Source: Siphlonurus alternatus
Taxonomy: Eukaryota > Arthropoda > Insecta > Ephemeroptera > Siphlonuridae
DNA: 64,000 nt
NCBI GenBank assembly: GCA_949825025.1
Contig: OX463779.1
Location: forward strand, 38,884,203 to 38,948,202
Reading direction: 5' to 3'
The notes below the pieces were generated by a model. That model was given only the letters and a program-made list of their open reading frames with translations, ran no database searches and had not been told where the DNA came from. The position numbers and the translations under genes are program-made. This document shows, piece by piece, positions 24,491 through 39,290 of this stretch; position 1 is the stretch's first letter, and each line of letters starts with the position of its first letter.

Positions 24491-27397
24491 CACTAAAACA
24501 TAGAGTTAACAGCTGTCGACGAAAAATGCCAAACAGCAGCCACCACAGCTAGACGAGTATTTTGCTCTCTTTACCCTATCTCGACTACCACACGACGTGA
24601 TAAAAATCAGCACAACGTAATGCCAGTGACAGCAGCTGTGTTCCTTTACCATTCCACAGTTTTTACTTGACTATTTTATATCTTGTCACAAATCCAATAT
24701 AAATATTTTTTGTCCTCAAAGATAACAAAATTCTACATATTAAACTTTTCAATAACATTATATATAAAAAAAAACTGTATTACATCTTTTTTTCATATAT
24801 GTAAGTCTATATATAAAGATTAAAAGTTATTGATTCTATATTTAATCCTATAGATTAAAATAAATGTTATAGAGACGACAAAGAAAAGGAAGTTTTTTTT
24901 TTTTTAAATTGAACATAAAAGAAAAGAGATGTTATAAGTTTACATTAAATGCTAATTCAGAATAAACATTGACAAGTCTTCATGTTATTTTAAGACTACA
25001 ACTTTCTTAGCTTATATAAAATGAAAATACTTTTTGCCAATTCTTATATAAATTTTTCTTCAATTGTCTCTACTGTTGCTGTTTTTTTACACTTTACGAT
25101 CTAATACATGCAATAAAATTAAATTCTTATGTCTGTCTTATATTAAGCTTCTATATAATACCATGAACGAACTCACCTTTTTAAATGCCTCTTTCATAAC
25201 CTGGATTATGTTATAGTGTATACTATATTTAAATAAATTGAATTACCTTTTGTTTATTTGAAAGACCTACTGGTCTTATATTAAAGGTACGTGTCGTGAC
25301 CTGAAAGTTATAGGAAAATGATAGTTGAGTTTATTTAATAATGTGGATGATTCATTTTTTGATTGAAATCCTTTTGAAAGCTAGCATATTATGTATGATA
25401 ATAAATAATACTGCATGGATTCTTTATGATAGGTTTATGTTATTTATTACATGCATGAATTTGAAAATAATGTATTTTTACTCATGGATTTTTTAAATTA
25501 TGGTTTAAAGTTAAATTTTAGTTTAGTAATAATCAAGGTACTTCGTGACAGATTGAATTTATCTGTACCTGATTAGCTGGAGTTTCAACTTTCATGGAGA
25601 AACATCTACAGATTTGGAATTTTGAAGAGCATACAGGTCTGTATATTTATTTACAAATAATATTTGAACATTTGAATTTATGTCAAAAAAGTAGTACAAC
25701 TAGCTCTTCATTATTAAATTCACGGCTTGACCGATGCAATACAAAATGTGGATAACATTTGAGAAGTTTTTAAGTGTATTCATTACTATGTCTATTTATA
25801 TCAATATGAATTGATCTCAAATTAGTCGTGCAATGTTGCATAGTGTAACCCATAAAATTTATTATAATTTTCTATAAAATATTTAAATTATATATATTAA
25901 ATAAATACAATTTTAAAAATGTACTTGTATATGACAAACCTTTCCGCTATGTATAATAATATTATTTTTTAGCTACTTAACATTGTTTTTATTATTTTCA
26001 ATTTTAATTAACCTACTAAAAATTAATTTTCATGATCATTTAAATTAATAATTTGCAATTTCACTTCAATCCTCCATAACATGTAATTAATTATTAGTAT
26101 AACTAATTTACTTTCCGTGATCTCCTGCAGATGCGATACATGTGTGTACTGTATGTTTATAATTTAGTGCGCACGAGTTGTTCCAAACAGGCGCGCGGGT
26201 ATCACGACAACATGGTGGTGTGTGACCTATAGGAGAGGAGTCTATCGGAATGCCTGTGTAAACAGCTTCTTAAGTCAGGGGTGTTTAGGGGTCGTCACGA
26301 GGAGATAGAGACAGAGCACGTACTGCTGACATAAACAAGAACCGCTGCTGCTGCTGCTGCATCCTCCCCATATGCATCTGTGCCCATCCGCCCCCGCATT
26401 CAAACCATATGCAGCCCACAACACCAGATTTGTTAAAGTCTATACTCATGTAATCTAAATTATTTATAAAATGCAGTTTTGTCTATAGTCTGATGTATGG
26501 ATGGTACATGATGGTTGAAAGTCTGTAATATGTGTTCTCAGTTTTAATCTAAAAAATTAATGAAAAGCAAAAAATATTTAAAAAAAAAAAAAAATAAAGA
26601 CGTCAAAATATACAAAATTCAGATTTTATTTTGATAAGTGTTTAGCAATATTAATTGATTTCTTATTTTGCTAATGTAATGTTTTTAGTGAGTTTTTAAA
26701 GCTGGAAACATTATATTATAAGGAATTTCACCATATATATGTTATAATGTAACATTAAAAGCAGGGGAAGAGATCAAAATTTGTTTTTAATAATTGTATT
26801 TTATATAATATTAATTGTCTAGACCAAATGCTTTTAGCAAAATATTGAAATTTTCACATCATCATTATTCTTAAATCTTAATAAAATGAAAAATTATTTT
26901 CCTGATATATAATTCAACCTGTTATGCATATACAGATAATTAGAGTAATTAAATCATTGAATTATCTCTTGTTCTCTTGTAATATTTTTTCTAGTTTTGT
27001 ACTGAATTTTACAAGATAATTATTCTTGGAATTAGATAAAAACGTATAATTATGTGAACATTTTACATTAAACCCAATCAAATGAATAGTAATAAAATAA
27101 TAAATAGTCTTTTAACGTAAATGTTTTCATAAATTGTATATAAGGATATTGTTGTATTATTTATTTTTAATTTTGTTAACAAAACCTAAAACCTTTTAGT
27201 TGTAACGTGAGAAAAATGTTTATATACAAAAAGTGTGGGTGGTATATTGAAAGATTTTGTTGCAATAATTTTGGCATGAACTGTATATATAACATGTATA
27301 TGGTTTTGGTTACCCATGCGATGTTTGTACTTTAAGAGCGTGCTAGAGGACACAAAGCAGAAGCCAGTGCACCACTCGGGTGCTCCAGACACTAGCC
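24491..27397. other. AT-rich non-coding DNA with one GC island
   Basis: The island at 26150-26420 includes AGGCGCGCGGG and five GCT units (26344-26362). The rest is AT-rich with no supported gene or element. Confidence 0.5.
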
Positions 27398-27583
27398 TAC
27401 AGTCAGAAAAATATAAAATTCACTTCCGGAAGTGAATATTTTACATATTTCTATTAGCATTTCAATTTTGAAATTTTACAGATGATAAGAAATTACCCTT
27501 CTTGTACATTTTATGATTCTTAAAGGTCATTTCAAGTACAGAAAAATAATGGTTCCGGTAATAATCTTGTATTTTTGGAAGTA
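27398..27583. mobile_element. TACAGT-ended MITE, copy D
   Basis: It starts TACAGTCAGAAAAATATAAA and carries the 14-bp perfect palindrome CACTTCCGGAAGTG (27421-27434). The proposed right end, GGTTCCGGTAATAATC then TTTTTGGAAGTA, is diverged. The 186-bp span matches copies B and E. Confidence 0.5.
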
Positions 27584-30065
27584 TAAATGGCTAGCAGACT
27601 CGTATAGCTTGCAAATATTTATCAGTTTAAAAAAAAAAAGTGAGACACGTGGCTTTTGATGACGTCACGCCACAACAAGTAGCTTCAGTGTTTGTTGGTG
27701 TAAGCCGCCCGCAGCACGCCTGCCACCCCCCTTTCCAGCATATGTGCCTCGTGCAATTGCTACCATCCGCATGCTCTTAATTATGCGTACACAGATTTGG
27801 TCATGAAGCATACACCACTAACTGCAACCACATATGGTACTACATGCTAAATTAGGACAACTTTTAAATAACGTTTAATTACTGTATGAGTGCTGCTGTG
27901 GTTTTTGTAAACCATGTGTATTTATAACAACAAAAAATATCATCAGTATAGTAAAACTACATCGTGATCGTACATTAATTTCTCTCAAACACAAACTTTG
28001 ATGATTAATGAATATCATAAATAATAGTAAAAAATTAACTCTTATTTTATTTAGGTAAATATTTCATTTTGGCAAAAATTACAATATATATATATACCTT
28101 TGTTTCCATGCATGTATTGAAATAAATCATTGAAATATAAATTTCTCTGTAATACTAAACACATTTTAATATTCCTCCAAAAATACATATTCTTTTCCAC
28201 AACCAGCATCAGATATATAAAAATCTGGGTTAAAAGAGTCACGTTTTGAAGGTGCCTTTAAATTGAGAGGAGCTGGAGAAGCATCACTAACAGAAAAAGA
28301 GGCGTGTGTTATGGACAGGTGTGACGTCACATTCACGTTTTTAGATCAGTTTGGAAATAACGTGCACCCGCCTCACTAAATGCGTATATAGCTTGAAGCG
28401 GCCCAAGATGAGTTACTGACTACCCATCTATATAGTTAACATGATGAGACTCCGGACCGTATATACATCTTCGGCTGTCATTATTCAATTGCTGTTCCAT
28501 CCGCTGCTGGCATTGCTGATCCGACGTCCCTGTCAGTCAAACCCACGCTCCTCTCTCCCATATCATCATCCGCTGGACCACGCGGCATTGTGAAGTCCAA
28601 TTGACCAACAGACATTGATCGATCAACATCGTTAATTGGAGATTATTGCTCTCATCTCTTTAAGCTATACTCGGATATGTCAGTGTGTTTTAATTGAGCC
28701 CCTTGTTAATATGAAGTTTGGGAAAAGAGACTTAAATTGGGAGTGAAATGTTATAAGAATGTCATAATATTCACTAATTTACTATTATGTTGAAATTAAT
28801 TCACTTAATTCAACTATATAAATATTGTGATATAAATCCTCAATGATGGTTTTTTTATTGATTAATTATAGTGAATAAAATTTATACATGAATGACACTT
28901 GAGTATCCTACTGCAGGATGTACAAAAGTATATAGGGGCCGGGATTTGCAAATGGTAATTTAAAGGATTTTTTTAATTAATTAAATAATGTTATTTACTT
29001 GATTGGAAGTGAAGTATAATTATTGAAAAAAATAAATCAAGTAAAAAAAGTGCACTTTGTTATAGCCTGGAAAGTATGCAACGATGCAGCGTCGGAGTAT
29101 GGCTGGTTGCCTGCTTTACAGTATAATTTTGGGATGAAATAAATTATTAAAATCTTTTAATATAGATACAGTGTCAATTTCAATTTAAATGTTGCTAAAT
29201 CAATTATTTAGGAGATTTTTACTATAAAAAATATTTCAAAGGTTTTTCTTGTTTAATTTAGTTCAGTATAATATAAATTTATAATTAAAATACTAAAAAG
29301 GTTATTTGACAGTATATACGGATCATCATTATTTTATGGATCATAAAACTATTATATGTGTGGTTTATTCAATGAAGAGCTATAGTGTATGTACTGTATA
29401 TACTGGATTATATAATTATGGACATTGCAACTGACCTGTAAGTTGATTTAGTGCATGTGGGTGCATGTTCCATCACAGACAAGTTTTCAATGCATCTATA
29501 ATGAAACATTAACGATTTTCTGTCTAATAAATTATAATAGGCTTATAAATGTGACAGCTATATTTTAATTATGTTTTAATGAACTTGTGTAATATTATAA
29601 TATAAACCATGTCTATATACTTTTTGTCATGTAAAAAAAAATAATAACATTGAAAACGTCCTTCCTCTTTTTCTACTTAACTTTATATAGTTTATAAATC
29701 AAAATAATAATTTTTTTTAACAATATTTTTTTGTAAACTGAAAAATAAATTGATAACTAATCTCATCATATCCCTTTATGATACACACTGATTAAAGAGA
29801 AGCTTTAAATAAAAAGTACGTAATTTTACAGACAAAATTAATACGATAAACTTTTAGTAATTTTTTTATCATGTTAGTAAAAATCTCTCAACAAGAGCAT
29901 CTGAGAAGGACGTGTATTCAAAAGATATGATGAGAGCTTTGACAAATTTTTATCCTGCCTGTGTTTGCATATCATCTCTCGCTATTATGAGCCGCCTCGT
30001 CTAGCGACAGTACCGCGGGGCCTGCAGATGAGTGAGCACCACAGTATGGCTTGTTTACAGCTCGC
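27584..30065. promoter_or_regulatory. GC islands with two CRE palindromes in AT-rich DNA
   Basis: Islands at 27640-27800 and 28240-28640 each contain a full TGACGTCA (27660-27667 and 28322-28329). The second island is long and CpG-containing. A third patch at 29960-30060 contains CAGTACCGCGGGGCC. I see no coding frame with splice support. A regulatory role is inferred. Confidence 0.4.
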
Positions 30066-30254
30066 TACAGTTGAATTACATTTTTGATAACACCGGAACT
30101 AGTTGTAAAAACATTGTGGTTATGAAAGTTGTCAAAATTAGTAATACTGCATGCCCATATGCTGTGTTTAATATGAAAAAAATATGAAAACTAAGAACAG
30201 AAAATTTATATTTCAAGCTATTTCCAGTGGAGATGTTATTTTGATTTTACTGTA
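30066..30254. mobile_element. TACAGT-ended MITE, copy E
   Basis: The left end TACAGTTGAATTACATTTTT and the right end TTATTTTGATTTTACTGTA are inverted across 189 bp. The arms carry CACCGGAACTAG and AGCTATTTCCAGTGG, which are decayed versions of the ETS-like motif. It is non-coding, with TA at both edges. Confidence 0.65.
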
Positions 30255-33200
30255 GCACTTTTTTTTGTGTCTCCATCACGTGTAACAGAAAAACTGTGTA
30301 CTCATTTCTATATAGGATAAAAAAAAATTTAACTTTTTTCTTGTAAAAAATGTGCTCAAAATTTAACCAAATCTTCAAATCAAAGCAGTTCCATTTTAGG
30401 TAGAAAGTTAATATTTTTATGAACAAAAAAATTGGAAGCTAAACTTTAGTGAAAAGTGGATTCCCATTATTTACAATTTAACCCATTTCCTTGACAATAT
30501 AACAAATTATGAGATTAGAGGAAAGTAAAAAAATGTATAATCTCTGATAACAATAAAAATTAATGTATTTTATAAAATAGATCGAAGTTATATCAAGTAT
30601 ATAAATTATTACATGATGTTATAATATTGGCATAAAGAGGTTTTGTATCTCAATACATATTATATATCAAGATGATAACATTAAATGATGGTTGTAGAAC
30701 ATTGCTATATATAAGAATGGCAGAATAAAAGATGTTTTGTATGTTCATTGCAGGGCGTGATCGTGTTTTGTTTTTTACCTCCCGAGTTGTGATGGACGAT
30801 CGTACCAAGTAATCGCTGGCGCCTCGGGGCGCCTTAAGTCCGGTAAGACTGGCTTGGTTACCCCCCCCCCTTCCTATCAAGTGGTAGTACCGAGGAGAAA
30901 GATGTGGTACCCACGCACGCACACGCAGCTGCTATAGATAAACACACTTACTGTGGAGACTCTATCAAGCTAACTTTTTCAACTTTATACAATTTTTCAT
31001 ACCTTGGCTATCAAAACATGGTAAAGTAAAAAAAAATATATATATATATCTTTTAGTTTAACAAGTTTTGTAATTTTTAAGGCTATCAAACATTGTAAAC
31101 TGGTACAAATTTGGAAATGTTAGTTTTAGTGTATCATGCTAATTACTTCTTGAAAGGAATTTTGTTACATTTTTAATCTTATAAGAATTGGAATAAAATG
31201 TTGAAAAACATTGAGTTCAGCTTTTTTATATATATTATATTAAGATAAATATTACAGAATTGGTGCTGTGTGTTATTTTAAAACTATAGTCACACATATT
31301 TCAACGACGCCTTACAATCTTAGCTATTTTCTGTTTAATATATAATAAGTATATTAAGTATATACAGTATATTAATCGTTTCACAAGCTTCACAATATAT
31401 TAAATTTTTTCATTCTTTTCTTCATTTTTTTTGTCATATATCGAACTAAAAAAAACTCACGAGCCACACGACAAACTTAGAGTAAAGTAAACCTCTTTTT
31501 CTTTTTCAATTAAATACCATCGATTATAATATTTACACACTGCATGATATACATAACCAATTTATCAATCCCGTGCATGCTTCAGAATGTTTCTATATAA
31601 TATAAAGGAAATCAAAATAATATATTTAATATAGTATATTGTATACAATAATTTTTTTTAAATAAATTTGCATAAATGATGCTGCCAAGATTTTGTTCTG
31701 TAGGTAGCAACTATAGTTATAATATATAATATAACAAGTCGGACGACGATCCACAGCATGCATGCATATGCGAGGAAAGACGAAGTGTTTCTATCCGCCT
31801 ACTTGAGTAGTGAGAGATATAGATTAGCCGGCCTCGAGAAGTCATTAGTACACGTTTCAACGCCAAACCATGCACTCGTGGCTCGTTAAATATAAAAACC
31901 TGTGTGTGCCAATGCTTGCTTGCATGGCTCCTGAGGGCCGAGAAAAAGGTGAGTGTGGGAGGTAGACGGCGTCGTCGAGAAAATCAGCAGTATAAAAAAT
32001 GATATACGCAACAATAGTGTCAGCATGATCTTAATACCAAGAAATTACTCTCTATTTAGACAAAAGAGAAAATTATTATAATAGTTTATTTTTTGTCTAT
32101 AAAAGTAGTTAAACTTGTCTTCTTCTACACAAACGCACGATTTTCAATCTGTTTGACTTAAAACAATCAATCTTAATGCGTGATTGATCTTTCACGATGC
32201 AGTTTTACTTAATATGGTAAATGTATATTTATAATATTAAAATTATATATTATTATTTTAAATAATATACAAATAGTTATATATAGAAAATTATCTTAAC
32301 ACGATTTTTAGACTTTTATTTATTATATATCATAAGACGTGTTGAATTATAAATAAAAAAAAAATATGTGTTAAATTATTTATTATTGTAAAATAGGAGT
32401 CATATTACAATGTCACTTAAATGAGAAGCTGTAATATAATAAAAAATAATTATTATGTCTCTTGTACAGTAACAGTTCATTAGTTTGAAGTAATTTAAAT
32501 AAAATAGTACACATAATAAATTTTCTATACACCAAATTTAAGTTGGAGTAAAGGTACATTTCCATGGAGCGGTAGTATAATGAGGTCGGTGCGAGAAAAG
32601 CGCATTTGCTTCCATATTGTATGGTGGCCATATTGGAAAAATATTGTAAAAATATAACAATCAAATCAAAAAATCATATCACAAAAGTGCTTCCTCTAAT
32701 ATTTTGTTTTTTCCTCGTCTCCACGATACATATCTGCAAAATGAATAAAAAAATGTATCATCATGGCATGTATAATTTTTGGTCATATTGGAAGGAAGGG
32801 TACCTATCCTATATTCGATGAGAATTGAAATGCACCGTGTAATTTTTTAAGCCAACATGGCCACACCATATGTATAATCATACAGGATATGTATATATAG
32901 CCTAATCTATATTATAGAACCCTGCACCATGGCATATAACATGATTTAAAGGTAAATTCAAATTACTCTACTAATCGTATGATATACTTCACTTCATGGA
33001 ATTTCACCTTAAAGTTGGCAAAGGTATCAGGTTCAACCCTTCTCATAACAATATTAGCATGTGGGGGAGTTGTTGGGATAAATGTGGAGTGTGCAGAAAG
33101 CGTGTCGGCAGCTTCAGACGACTTCGTGAGGTGTGGAGGCGCATCTGTCCTCTCGCCCGCGCTCTAACGTCGCTCAAATATAACGTACAGAGCCCCCGCT

Positions 33201-35115
33201 ATGTCTGTCTGCTTGGCCACAGCTGCCTAACTATATAGAGGAAATGGCTTTATTAATAGCTAGAACAAACCCCCCTAATATTTTAAACTGCAATTACTAT
33301 ATACAGGTAAATGATATGTTAGCTTGAGTGAGTTTTAAAAAAGGATTGATTCTAATAAAACCTAACCAGTTTATATAATATTAAACTTCCATATAATTGG
33401 TTTCCTGCTGTTATAACATTGATAGTAAAAATGCACTACGCCCTAAAACAAAAAAACTGGATTATTTTTTTTATGTTATGTTGCAATGTCATGTTTCAAG
33501 TCAAAATTAATAAAATTTAACTTGAAATAAAAAAAATGTTATATTTACAAAAATTTAAATAATTTATACACACCTGATATTAATCTAATTTATGATAAAT
33601 TGATTTTATCAGTGTTGATTAAGAGAGATCAATGTATAATATAGGTGTGGTTTTTGTACTGTTTTAAATCGTTTTTAAATTACTATGATAATTAAAATAA
33701 AAATGTTAGATGGTGATTTTGTACTCATCTCATATGTTAAAGTCCTATTTTTTTTTATACGTTGAAAGTGAAGTAGTAGCCATGCTTTTAGAGAGCTCAT
33801 TAAGCGTCGGCAAGATCTTCTATACGATCTTCAGTAATGGCTGAGCCCGCCCACCACCACCACACTGGTGATCACAAGAAGTCTGCAGGTCTTCCTTGTC
33901 TGATCTCGGGATTTATCTGCGGGCCAGCACGCGTCTCACATGACCGTGACCGAAGTTAATGTAACGTGCCCTCTATCGCCTGTAGACATTGCAGCTTGTA
34001 TATATAGCACGTAGAGGTGCATTGCACTCAGGTGATTTGCACTAGAGATTTGCAAGAGTGTAATCTGCATAACAGCATCCATAAATTGACCGTATATAAT
34101 TAAATAAATATGGTGTTATTGAGGTCAGATACATGTTTTCAATATGTGAAATGAATAATGTATACTACTGGTGCTCATTTAGTGACTAACTAATTATTCA
34201 AATTTTCTATTTAATAATTTAATACTTGTATAATAGTTAATATGCTGGTAAAATAAAAAATGCAAATGAATGCAATACTTTTGTCAATGAGTGCTGAAAG
34301 CATGAAATCTTCTTATTTTTAATTTTTATATTTTGTATTTATTTACTACACATAAAGAACCATGAGGTATGTACGTACATATAGTGTTTACAATTTTTAT
34401 ATAGATATTTTTAATTGCCATCAAACTGAATTTAAAAAAAATGAGACATCAACGTGTGTAAAGCATATTATATTTATGAAAATTTAATTATTATATATTT
34501 TAATTTAAGAAATAAAGCAATAATGCATGCAGTTATGCTGTTTTATCAGGCAGATAAGCACCAAATTTTCATATTTTCTTTTACTGACATGAGTCATGTG
34601 ACATTTTCTGACAACAAAGCAATGTCAATAACTTTAAAAGTCATAATAGGACATAAAGAGAAATTTGGCATTAATATTTTTTTACGTCACTTTTAATTAT
34701 TTCTACATTTTCCCACACTGTTCATTAAGCTTAAGTTTTCTATTAATTAAAAAGCAGTAATAATAAACTTAAAAAAACAACAAAAACCTTTCAAAACATT
34801 ACAATTTTTTTACACAAACATATATAGACCTTTTAGTATAATTGAACAACAACAAACTTTCATATCTGTTTGTGAGATCACACAAAAAATAACAATTCAC
34901 ATACTAGCGATTGAATGGAAATATGGAAAGATATAGATGGAGGATAACCTTCATTTGATGGTATCTGGCGGCGGCTTCATTCAGACTACTTCACTAAATT
35001 AATACTACCTGCATGCATGTCGGAGACACAATGGCTTGCTCAGGAGGTACAGAAGATCCTTCCAGGACCTCACGGATTTCAAATAAATCTCCGGACGTCC
35101 TCAAACCGGTATTTG
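30255..35115. other. Non-coding DNA with several GC islands
   Basis: Islands lie at 30720-30920 (with an 11-nt C run and GGCGCCTCGGGGCGCC), 31735-31985 (GCATGCATGCATATGCG), 32980-33240, 33775-34030 and 34930-35110. None shows a splice-bounded frame that I trust. The intervening DNA is AT-rich. No gene is called. Confidence 0.45.
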
Positions 35116-35157
35116 TACAGTTGGATATAAATAAAATTTACCTTAGGAAGTAGCATG
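35116..35157 (+). mobile_element. Solo left end of the TACAGT MITE family
   Basis: TACAGTTGGATATAAATAAA followed by ACCTTAGGAAGTAGC matches the left end of copies C and E. A related right-end-like word, CACTTCCGGTAACAATG, lies at 35486-35502, but the spacing of about 370 bp does not suit the family, so both are treated as fragments. Confidence 0.4.
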
Positions 35158-35984
35158 GGTTTAAATTTAAACCATCTGATACAAATTTATTCTTAAATTA
35201 GCAGTAGCCAAGTTTAAATAAATTGGAATTTATATAATCAACATGCTAATAACTACATTCATACATTTACGTATGTTGCCTTCGAAAGATGCAGTGTTGT
35301 TATTATCGACCATTCTCACTGAAGTTTCCACTTTTCCTCAGTTCCAAATTACCAAATTATGATGGATAGTTTTACCATATAATAAAGAATACCATTTCAG
35401 TACAACCATGGGGATTCACCTTTCTTCATTATTATAGGCGTGTAAAAATCGTTTAAATATACCTATTAATATTCCAGAATCTTTCCACTTCCGGTAACAA
35501 TGTTAACTAAATATGAGTGTAGATGAGCACCAGTGACGTCATCACGGTGTCCATTGTTGGCTCCAGCAGGACCACCTGTTAGCGCCACCACAACAAGTTA
35601 AAGGTCCTCCTCTCCTTCTTTTGCATGCTTCTCACCGTTTTAATTGACATCACAATGAAGGAGCTAAATGAAGTAAAAAAAAAATAATAATAAAAACGAT
35701 GAAATTCTTACTATGATAATAGTTATCTCTTTAAATGGAGTTAACATTTTAAAATAACTGAAAACCGTGACGATATTATATTATAAAAATAAAAAAAAAA
35801 TGTTATACATATAATTATTTACAGTAGTCAAAAGTTTGTTTTGGCTTTAGGGGAATTTATAATAGATAAAACTTTCAACAGAAAAATTTCTTCTTTTTAT
35901 TATAAAATCCGTAACGTGACACTTTGATATAAGAAATTATAAATAAATTGTTTACAATATTATTAAAAGAAATCCTTTTCATAC
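35158..35984. other. Non-coding DNA with a CRE-bearing island
   Basis: TGACGTCA lies at 35534-35541 in a GC-richer island (35515-35640). A weak SINE central-domain-like word, GAAGTTTCCACTTTTCCTCA, lies at about 35323-35342. No gene is seen. Confidence 0.4.
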
Positions 35985-36161
35985 TACAGTATAACAGATC
36001 TTAGTTTACCTCTCTACAGTTCAGTAGACTAGACGGCGCCAGCTATATCAGCCAATGAAAAGGCTAGAATGACTGCTGGCCGCCTTTTCATTGGCTGATA
36101 TAGCTGGCGCCGTCTAGTCTGCTGTACTGTCTAGAGGTAAACTAAGATTTGTTATACTGTA
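35985..36161. mobile_element. Tc1/mariner-like MITE with long arms
   Basis: The termini TACAGTATAACAGATCTTAG and its near-complement (ending TTATACTGTA) enclose 177 bp. Arms of about 80 bp match with few differences through AGACTAGACGGCGCCAGC and ATCAGCCAATGAAAAGG. TA at each edge fits the TA target preference of Tc1/mariner transposases. No open frame exists. It is clearly less decayed than the TACAGT/ETS family and distinct from it inside. Confidence 0.8.
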
Positions 36162-38914
36162 ACTTTCATGATATCTTTTTCTCTTTCTATAAATAATTTT
36201 GTAATAAAACTCCGTATGCAGATTCAAATAACAAAAAAAAAGTTAGTTGTTTAAAATTGTTGTAAGGCTATAAACCAAGTTATATAGTACTAATAATGTT
36301 TTATAAAAATTACTCTGTGCTCTCACTTTTTCTTTGGTGTGTAGATGTACGGGTTATAAAATCTATGGTTTAAGGATGACTTGGGGGGGAGGGTAGACAT
36401 TAATTGTCAGCAAGATGTTGATGGCTCACGTTGCTTTGAACTCACCGTTTAAATAGCCGCTTTGTCGTGCGCAGACTGCCTCGTTCTAGACTCGTTTTTT
36501 TTCTTATGAGTAATAAAAATTACCATCCTCATAATATATATAGAATTAGAATCTTGTTAATGAACTATTGAATATTATTATAATTTATTACTTTTACATT
36601 AACAACCATAAGTTATTAAAAATATATAATAATAAATTTGAATATAATAATATATATAATAAAGGACAAGTTTTGAAATATTTTAATGTATATTTTATCT
36701 TAATCAAATTTTAATCACAAATTACTTTAATTGTAATAACCAGTTTTCATTAATCAGGATAATATTTTTAAATATGGATAATGTTTTATAAAATTAGCAT
36801 TTTAAAATATACGATGAATATCTGTAAGTTTAAATGACAATACCAGATTTAGAACGTACGTATACAGTATACATTCTGTTATGTGATAATGTTGTTCTGT
36901 TTAATACAAGTTCCCCATCAAGTATAAACGTATAATCTAGTTTATATCTTTAAAAATTGAGACGTATGAAATAAAAAAAATGTACGATAAAAACATACAT
37001 GTTTTTTAAAGATCATATTAAAAACATAGATATTTTAACTTCTGAACATTTACAATTTGTTTTATAATAGTTATGTGGTCATTCTTTTTTTACATCATGG
37101 ACTATATTTAGTTCTATTTTGTTTATAATTCAGACGTAGGTATATATAGTTGTTCTCCAGCTTGGCACCAAGATAGAGTTGCTCTATTATCATGACGATT
37201 CATGAGACGGTATACGAGGTGACATCTCACTTCTTTCTCTTAAATTATTTTCACTATTTGTGTCCTCGCTATCATCCTATATACCCCCACGCACACTCCA
37301 ACCTTATATATTTCATACACAGACCTGTATGGAGTATAATATTAAAACAGCAGCAGTATCTCAGGGAGGATTGAGATACAGTCAAGTACACGTGTTACCG
37401 ACATATCGTAATTAACCTTGCTTGCTTATATATTGGACACCACTCATAACTCTGTATGGAGTTCTTTATTAAAAATTGTATTTTATGTTGGCATCTATAT
37501 TATTATTAAAAATATAAACTATAATATATCGTTCCTCGTCTGAAATAATGAGCTACCTACCAAAATTCATGTTCAATAATGAGGTATCTGTTTTACCTTT
37601 AACCTTGTAATGGGGAGCTGTGACCTTGATGTCATACTACCATTTACTACCAAGAAAATATTGGGTGCACGTAAGATCCCTTACGGAGCAATTTTTCGAT
37701 TGCGAATTGTGATATGGTGCTTTAGAGCCTTGCTTGCTACCCTCACCCATTATTTATTTTGTTCATATTATACTGTATGTACCTTGGGTGAAATAAATAA
37801 ATAAATTAGCTCCTAATAAATATGTCCTGTATTAAGCAAGTTTAAAATGACATAACGACACTAACCTGTTATGTTTGTTGGGATTAAAATTTTATTGAGT
37901 GGCCTATTTTAATTTTAATTGATGAGATGAGAGCCTAAAAATTTTCGCGATATGTTTTAATTTCTGCAGAGCGAGAAAATATGCGCAAAAGTGTGTACAG
38001 GAAGTCAAATCCATTTTTCTTCAGCAAATGAACATCCTTGAGTTAGAACACATGGCGACCAAATCGGCTGGTCAAAGCACCATTGCACTCACCTGATATA
38101 GCAGATAGCTCATTATTCCGGAGGAGGAAGTGGAGGACCGATAATTATATGATTTTATATAATATTTAAAACAGTTCACAATTTATTGATACGTTATTAA
38201 TTTAAAGTTGACATAAAAATTAGTCACATCAAAGTACAATAAAAATTGATTGATTACTTTTTAATATAAAATAAATAAATTTAAAACATTTCAGTAAAAA
38301 AGTGGAATGAGAGCTGGGAGAGTGCAAACGTAATTATAAGTCACTGATGACAACGGGGAGTAATTTCCTGACTGAAAATATCCTCGAGTATTTTTTTTTA
38401 AAGAGAAATGTATGACTAAAGATTAATTAAAAATTTATTCATTGATGAGATTTGAGGTTTCAATAAAAAAAATGTAGTAATCAGCAGAATTTTACAAATC
38501 AATATTATACGATTTTTTTTTTTTTAATTAGAATGATGAATGTAGGGAACAAAATTGGATGATAGTGATTAGTAATTTCCACCATCAGAATCGTATATAA
38601 TGTCATCAACACGCGCGCGATAGAATTTTCTATATATAGCTAGACAAAAAAAAAATAAATAAAATAAATAAAATGTATCGCGCATGAAATAACTGAAATG
38701 TCATAACTACTCATCCGTTTGATTGACTGTTTAATTGATTAATTGGATGTGACAGGTTTTTAATTTGATTTAAATTTTACAAGTTAAGTTAATTTGTAAA
38801 ACTAAATATATATTATACTGAGAATACATGGCATTTGGCATCTAGCATCTAGTGTGAAATAGATATAAACAGGTTCATCATATACATTAAAAAAATTATA
38901 AGCACAACTTTGCA
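36162..38914. other. AT-rich non-coding DNA
   Basis: GC-richer patches occur near 36340-36500, 37160-37420 and 38040-38140. No gene or element is supported. Confidence 0.5.
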
Positions 38915-39290
38915 TTATGGGTAAGGTAACACGAAACAGCTGATTTTGTAGTCCCATTTAATTAACATGTAAACCTTAATAACCTCATAATAATTTTGAA
39001 TTTGTTAGTTTGTTTTTTTGAGAAAGACAGTCCTTAGCACCAAGAAGTTGCAGAGAAAATGTCAAAACAGTCGGCTTTTTTAAAATCATTTTTTAATTTA
39101 TTATATTAGCTCTCCAGAAAGCCCTATACTGAAAACATAAAAACTTAATTTAAAAAAATCGGTTCGTCCGATTGTTTCTGCAACTTTTTGGTGCTAAGAA
39201 ATATCTAAAAAAATTCAGAATTACTATGAGGCTGCTAAGTTATCAAATGGGACTATACCAAATTAGCTGTTTCGTTTTATCTTACGTTAA
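38915..39290. mobile_element. TTAA-type MITE, decayed copy
   Basis: The left end (TTAT)GGGTAAGGTAACACG and the right end CGTTTTATCTTACG(TTAA) are inverted. The arms continue through ACGAAACAGCTGATTT, AGTCCCATTT and TTAGCACCAAGAAGTTGCAG, which have clear complements on the other side. The left TTAA appears mutated to TTAT. The outermost GGGTAAGGTAAC is shared with the element at 62605-62959, but the interior is different. Confidence 0.7.

Noticed and set aside
32550..32840. Possible inverted-repeat element with GGTACATTTCC-like ends
   Set aside because: The proposed ends match only loosely and the arms do not pair inward, so chance similarity in AT-rich DNA is more likely.
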